Source: Candidatus Parcubacteria bacterium (GTDB lineage Bacteria > Patescibacteriota > Minisyncoccia > Phycocordibacterales > Phycocordibacteraceae). Taken from it: a stretch of DNA of 8,298 nucleotides. The DNA is taken from the NCBI GenBank assembly GCA_027310925.1, contig DAICZX010000042.1, positions 1-8,298 on the forward strand. The letters run 5' to 3'. Shown here piece after piece: positions 5,776-8,298 of this stretch. Below the pieces are notes generated by a model. It did no database searches, was not told the DNA's origin, and saw only the letters and a program-made list of their open reading frames with translations. Each line of letters opens with the position of its first letter. Positions within the stretch are counted from its first letter, which is position 1. A program made the translations under genes and the position numbers.

Positions 5776-6727
5776 AGGAGAGCATATAAGGAGAAGTTTG
5801 GCTAGTTGATTCTGAGCCAGGCTCAGTGGTACTCCTTTCAAATACACGTAATTTCGCGCTCCGCGCACGACGGTTTGCGTGGATTTCTGCACGCGAAGGC
5901 GTAATTGGTTTTTTCGACACCAATGATCCCGATCCGGCATTTGCCGCATCACGCAATATAGTTTTCACTATACGGTCCTCAATGCTGTGGAAAGAAATGA
6001 CAGCGAGACGACCACCAGGGGCAAGTGCGCTGAGCGCCGCCATGAGGCCTTCCCGTAGACTTTCGATTTCATCGTTAACCACAATACGAAGTGCTTGAAA
6101 CGTTTTCGTTGCTGGATGAATCCTCCGTTTCTGATACCAACGTGGTGTACCTGCAATAACCGCAGTAACAAGCGCACCCGTTGTAAGGATACGTTCGCGA
6201 GTACGCGCCACGATAATCGAACGTGCGATACTTCGTGCGAAACGTTCTTCGCCATACTTGAAGAGTATGTTGGCAAGCACTGCCTCAGAAGAGCTGTTCA
6301 CGATATCGGCTGCCGTTACTCCGCCATCTCCATACATCATGAGGAGTGGCTCATCGTTTTTGAAAGAAAATCCACGAGATGAGACGATTTGATAACCGCT
6401 CCATCCAAGATCAAAAAGTATTTTGTCGACCGGGGCGATCCCGAGACGTTCAAGAATACGCGCGAGGTTACGAAAATTGTCATTTACTAAGTGGGCAACA
6501 GGACGTTCAGGCCGACGATCAAGAGCATATGCCATACGCCCTCGCTCGACCGCCGCGGTATCGGCGTCGATCCCAACGATGCCGCCCCCCTCGCCAAGTG
6601 CGGCAAGAAGCGTAGCGAAGTGCCCAGCTCCACCAATCGTTGCATCAACAACAATGTCGCTCGGTCGTACTGCAAGTGTGGCAAACACCTCGTTCATAAG
6701 TACGCTGTCATGACGGACTTTCCCCAT
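5768..6727 (-). CDS. rsmH: 16S rRNA N4-methyltransferase of C1402 (RsmH/MraW)
   Basis: The 319-aa protein uses S-adenosylmethionine to methylate N4 of C1402 in the ribosomal P site. The N-terminal HDSVLMNEV (6-14) is the family start. VVDATIGGAGH (26-36) is the SAM-binding loop, IVGIDAD (50-56) the second strand, and FDLGWSGYQI (105-114) with RGFSF (118-122) and DEPLLMMY (125-132) the catalytic region. The usual LDMRM is changed to LLMMY. ISFHSIEDRIVK (244-255) and RRARSAKLRVFER (286-298) complete the signature. A tail of about 20 residues rich in Ser and Thr follows the usual end. The start is ATG 6727, one nucleotide after the mraZ stop, without a Shine-Dalgarno sequence, so coupling to mraZ translation is likely. 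It overlaps the ftsL-like gene by 8 nt. The stop is TAA. Confidence 0.96.
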   Translation of the reverse strand: MGKVRHDSVLMNEVFATLAVRPSDIVVDATIGGAGHFATLLAALGEGGGIVGIDADTAAVERGRMAYALDRRPERPVAHLVNDNFRNLARILERLGIAPVDKILFDLGWSGYQIVSSRGFSFKNDEPLLMMYGDGGVTAADIVNSSSEAVLANILFKYGEERFARSIARSIIVARTRERILTTGALVTAVIAGTPRWYQKRRIHPATKTFQALRIVVNDEIESLREGLMAALSALAPGGRLAVISFHSIEDRIVKTILRDAANAGSGSLVSKKPITPSRAEIHANRRARSAKLRVFERSTTEPGSESTSQTSPYMLSYV

Positions 6728-6728
6728 A

Positions 6729-7157
6729 TCAATGGATACTGCCTATTTTCTCGGCGAATGTATCGGCATCCCGCTCAATTTCGGCAGTATATTTTTTCCA
6801 CGCGTCCTCTTCCCAAATCTCGACCCGATCGGCAACACCAGCAACAACTGCTTTCTCCGAAATCGACGCGAATGACTTTAGATGTTCAGGGATCAGCACA
6901 CGGCCCGAACCGTCAACGTCAACCTCGGAAGAACCAGCAAGGAAGAGCCGTGCGAGACCACGACGTGCGGCACTCCCGTTCACCTCGGCTGCATATTCCC
7001 GCGCCTGCTTCTCCCATGCCTTGCGCGAATAGACGTACAAACAATGATCAAGGCCGCGCGTTATCACAACGACACGGCCCAGTTCCTTCCGAAATTTCGA
7101 AGGAATCGAAATCCTATTTTTTGAATCAAAAGTGTGTAGATATTCTCCGAGGAACAT
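6729..7157 (-). CDS. mraZ: Transcriptional regulator MraZ
   Basis: The 142-aa protein has the two tandem SpoVT/AbrB-like half-domains of MraZ. The first carries HTFDSKNRISIPSKFR (8-23, with D11 and R15) and the second EVDVDGSGRVLIP (78-90, with D82 and R86). MraZ forms a ring-shaped oligomer that binds direct repeats upstream of its own gene and controls the division and wall operon. The start MFLGEYLHTFD is the canonical N-terminus, and an in-frame TAA sits four codons upstream of ATG 7157, so the start is secure. There is no Shine-Dalgarno sequence in the roughly 60-nt leader. Its probable operator boxes lie at 7190-7249, so self-regulation is likely. It is the first gene of the operon mraZ-rsmH-ftsL-ftsI-murF. 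The stop is TGA, 1 nt before the rsmH start. Confidence 0.96.
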   Translation of the reverse strand: MFLGEYLHTFDSKNRISIPSKFRKELGRVVVITRGLDHCLYVYSRKAWEKQAREYAAEVNGSAARRGLARLFLAGSSEVDVDGSGRVLIPEHLKSFASISEKAVVAGVADRVEIWEEDAWKKYTAEIERDADTFAEKIGSIH

Positions 7158-7189
7158 GGAAGTTGGTTAAGCGGTCGGGGAACAAGCCA

Positions 7190-7249
7190 CCACTCTTATT
7201 TCCCACTTTATCAACCATTTCTGGATTATATACCACTTTCCCCCACTTT
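7190..7249 (-). promoter_or_regulatory. Probable MraZ operator: four AAAGTGG-type boxes around the -10
   Basis: Two exact AAAGTGG boxes (7249-7243 and 7239-7233) are spaced by GGG, a 10-bp period, just upstream of TATAAT. A second pair lies after the -10: AAAGTGG (7209-7203) and AGAGTGG (7196-7190), a 13-bp period. A weaker GAAATGG (7221-7215) lies between the pairs. MraZ is known to bind direct repeats of this kind, TGGGA-type with a 10-bp period in E. coli and AAAGTG-type with short spacers in mollicutes. Placement on both sides of the -10 suggests repression by blocking polymerase. Confidence 0.7.
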
Positions 7250-7258
7250 TCGTGTAAA
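7225..7258 (-). promoter_or_regulatory. Promoter of the mraZ operon
   Basis: The minus strand has a consensus TATAAT (7230-7225) within TATATAAT, preceded by TGG, which also gives an extended -10 with TATATA (7232-7227). TTTACA (7258-7253) is the best -35-like hexamer, but it lies 20-22 nt upstream, longer than the ideal spacer, and two AAAGTGG boxes fill that spacer. Transcription would start near 7218, leaving a leader of about 60 nt. Confidence 0.65.
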
Positions 7259-7259
7259 G

Positions 7260-7268
7260 TTATCCACA
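7260..7268 (+). promoter_or_regulatory. Consensus DnaA box TTATCCACA
   Basis: An exact match to the 9-bp DnaA box lies on the plus strand, immediately upstream of the TTTACA hexamer of the mraZ promoter. Only one box was found, so this is not an origin. It could let DnaA influence the division operon. Alternatively, its GTGG core (minus strand) may be a degenerate MraZ half-box, as it lies 21 bp (two helical turns) from the nearest AAAGTGG. Confidence 0.45.
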
Positions 7269-7339
7269 CCTATTCCCTGACGACACATTGATCTGCTGCC
7301 CTATAGCAGGGGTCACGGGAGAATCTCTTCGATTGTAAA

Positions 7340-7358
7340 ATATCGAAATATTCGATAT
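7340..7358 (-). terminator. AT-rich hairpin after lysS, possible weak terminator
   Basis: ATATCGAA and TTCGATAT form a perfect 8-bp inverted repeat with a 3-nt spacer, 16 nt after the lysS stop. On the minus strand it is followed by TTTACAAT, a short T-run, so termination would be weak. On plus, a TTTTT lies a few bases further on. It could also be a palindromic protein-binding site. The rest of 7269-7339 holds only a short CTGCT/AGCAG repeat (7293-7309) and no gene. Confidence 0.35.
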
Positions 7359-7374
7359 GTGCTATTTTTGGAAA

Positions 7375-8298
7375 CTATTGCATCGCCTCTATCAAACGCT
7401 TGATGACAAAATCGCGTGGAATACCGGCGAGAAACCAACCGGCCTTGGGACCCGAGTCTCGATTAAGAAGTACGCGATAAATCGCCTGAAAGAGATCTTT
7501 CGGTTGTATGGGAATTTCAGTTTTCATTTCGTGAAGTCGAGCGTGAAGTGCCTCACCTGAACGTTCTGTCCCTTGCAAAAAATCAGCAAGCATCATAAGC
7601 GCCTTCTTTTGTGTCTCTGAAAGCGACACGTTTGGTAACGTCTCCTGTAATTTGTATCTGAATTCTTCGGGTGCATAGGTTGCGAGCCAGAACTTTGCAT
7701 ATTGTGCCCGCTCCTGAAGTACGCGCGATTCGTCTTCAGTCAGCGCGCTACCCTTTACGCGTGCTGCCTCTTCCACGAGAGAAAGATGTGGCATTTGCAC
7801 AATAAACGCCACTTCGCGAAACCGCATTTCCCACGGAACCGCAAGTGCCGCCCGGTTCTCTGGGAGTTCGCAAAGTGCGAAGAGGCGTGAACGATCATCG
7901 GCAAACCCTCCGCGCACACTCTCAGCAAGTTCGTCGTACCAGTCATATAGGCGCGGTACTGATTCACCTGATGGGTCGACATCGATCTGTTCACGAATAT
8001 CTTTTCCGATAAGCGCAAGACGGAAAATCTCTGGCGGAAAGAGGTCACCCATGTCTTTCGCAGAACTGCCATGACCTTTTGACGAGGACATCTTCTTCCC
8101 TCCAGTGAGGAAGAATTCATACGGGATGTCGAAGGGTGGTTCGTAGCCAAACACCTCTCGGGCAATATGATTCGCCACGTCGCGTGATCCCCCTTTTGTC
8201 GAGTGATCTTTGCCCCCACCTTCAATATCGACACGCTGGGCAACCCATTTCGCCGCCCAATCGACTTTCCAAAAAAGTTTCCCCACACCCCCCCAAGG
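7375..8298 (-). CDS. lysS: Class I (archaeal-type) lysyl-tRNA synthetase, N-terminal part beyond the right edge
   Basis: The frame is open from the right edge to TAG 7377-7375, about 307 codons. It charges tRNA-Lys with lysine. KLFWKVDWAAKW near the edge, EGGGKDHSTKGG, EVFGYEPPFDIPYEFF and the class I signature KMSSSKG (8094-8074) are characteristic of class I LysRS. KDHSTKGG precedes the KMSKS loop exactly as in that family. The downstream helical region (LYDWYDELAESV, and so on) is the anticodon-binding bundle. The HIGH motif and Rossmann start lie outside the window. A GTG at 8286 is only an internal codon, since the frame is open above it and homology begins earlier. Class I LysRS is typical of Archaea and patchy in Bacteria, including CPR. 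The C-terminus ends IKRLIEAMQ, complete. A C7 run at 8288-8294 lies at the very edge, where an assembly error would be easy. Confidence 0.93.
   Translation of the reverse strand, partial: PWGGVGKLFWKVDWAAKWVAQRVDIEGGGKDHSTKGGSRDVANHIAREVFGYEPPFDIPYEFFLTGGKKMSSSKGHGSSAKDMGDLFPPEIFRLALIGKDIREQIDVDPSGESVPRLYDWYDELAESVRGGFADDRSRLFALCELPENRAALAVPWEMRFREVAFIVQMPHLSLVEEAARVKGSALTEDESRVLQERAQYAKFWLATYAPEEFRYKLQETLPNVSLSETQKKALMMLADFLQGTERSGEALHARLHEMKTEIPIQPKDLFQAIYRVLLNRDSGPKAGWFLAGIPRDFVIKRLIEAMQ

Noticed and set aside
6491..7291. 266-codon plus-strand frame
   Set aside because: It is the antisense of mraZ and rsmH and of the mraZ promoter, both of which are strongly supported; the translation is rich in Arg, Gln and Pro without motifs.
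1..8298. CRISPR arrays, insertion sequences, attachment sites, rRNA
   Set aside because: No regularly spaced repeats, transposase motifs, target duplications or rRNA segments were seen on either strand.

Overview
The window looks like a piece of a Patescibacteria (CPR) chromosome, probably of the Parcubacteria branch. The evidence is a compact division and wall cluster in the order mraZ, rsmH, ftsL-like, ftsI, murF; a MurF that lacks the usual N-terminal substrate domain; an archaeal-type class I lysyl-tRNA synthetase; and a tRNA without an encoded CCA. The lineage is inferred from gene style only. The standard genetic code fits, with TAA, TGA and TAG all used as stops.

Layout from left to right. 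Positions 1-289 (minus) hold the start of an unrecognised two-helix membrane protein that runs off the left edge; it has its own promoter, a palindrome and a strong ribosome binding site. rmuC (413-1459, minus) and a GatB/YqeY-family gene (1481-1942, plus) diverge from a 21-bp gap built around one palindromic -10 element, which appears to serve both strands and give two leaderless mRNAs. A short unrecognised gene (2019-2249, plus) has its own promoter, ribosome binding site and a strong terminator. Then come tRNA-Glu(CTC) and the cell-wall operon, all on minus: murF (about 2457-3731), ftsI (3728-5473), an ftsL-like gene (5482-5775), rsmH (5768-6727) and mraZ (6729-7157). The 217-bp region 7158-7374 carries the operon promoter with a consensus TATAAT, repeated AAAGTGG boxes that look like MraZ operators, and a consensus DnaA box. 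The 3' part of class I lysS (7375-8298, minus) runs off the right edge.

The operon genes overlap or nearly touch. They link transcriptional self-control (MraZ), 16S rRNA methylation (RsmH), septal peptidoglycan synthesis (FtsL, FtsI) and precursor synthesis (MurF).

The most notable anomaly is in murF. Its reading frame starts at a classic ATGA overlap with ftsI, meets an in-frame TAG at codon 24 where relatives usually have Tyr, and then continues as an otherwise complete Mur ligase. The other highlights are the symmetric leaderless promoter between rmuC and yqeY and the MraZ/DnaA-box control region. I saw no mobile element, CRISPR array or rRNA, and no clear new defence or metabolic system.
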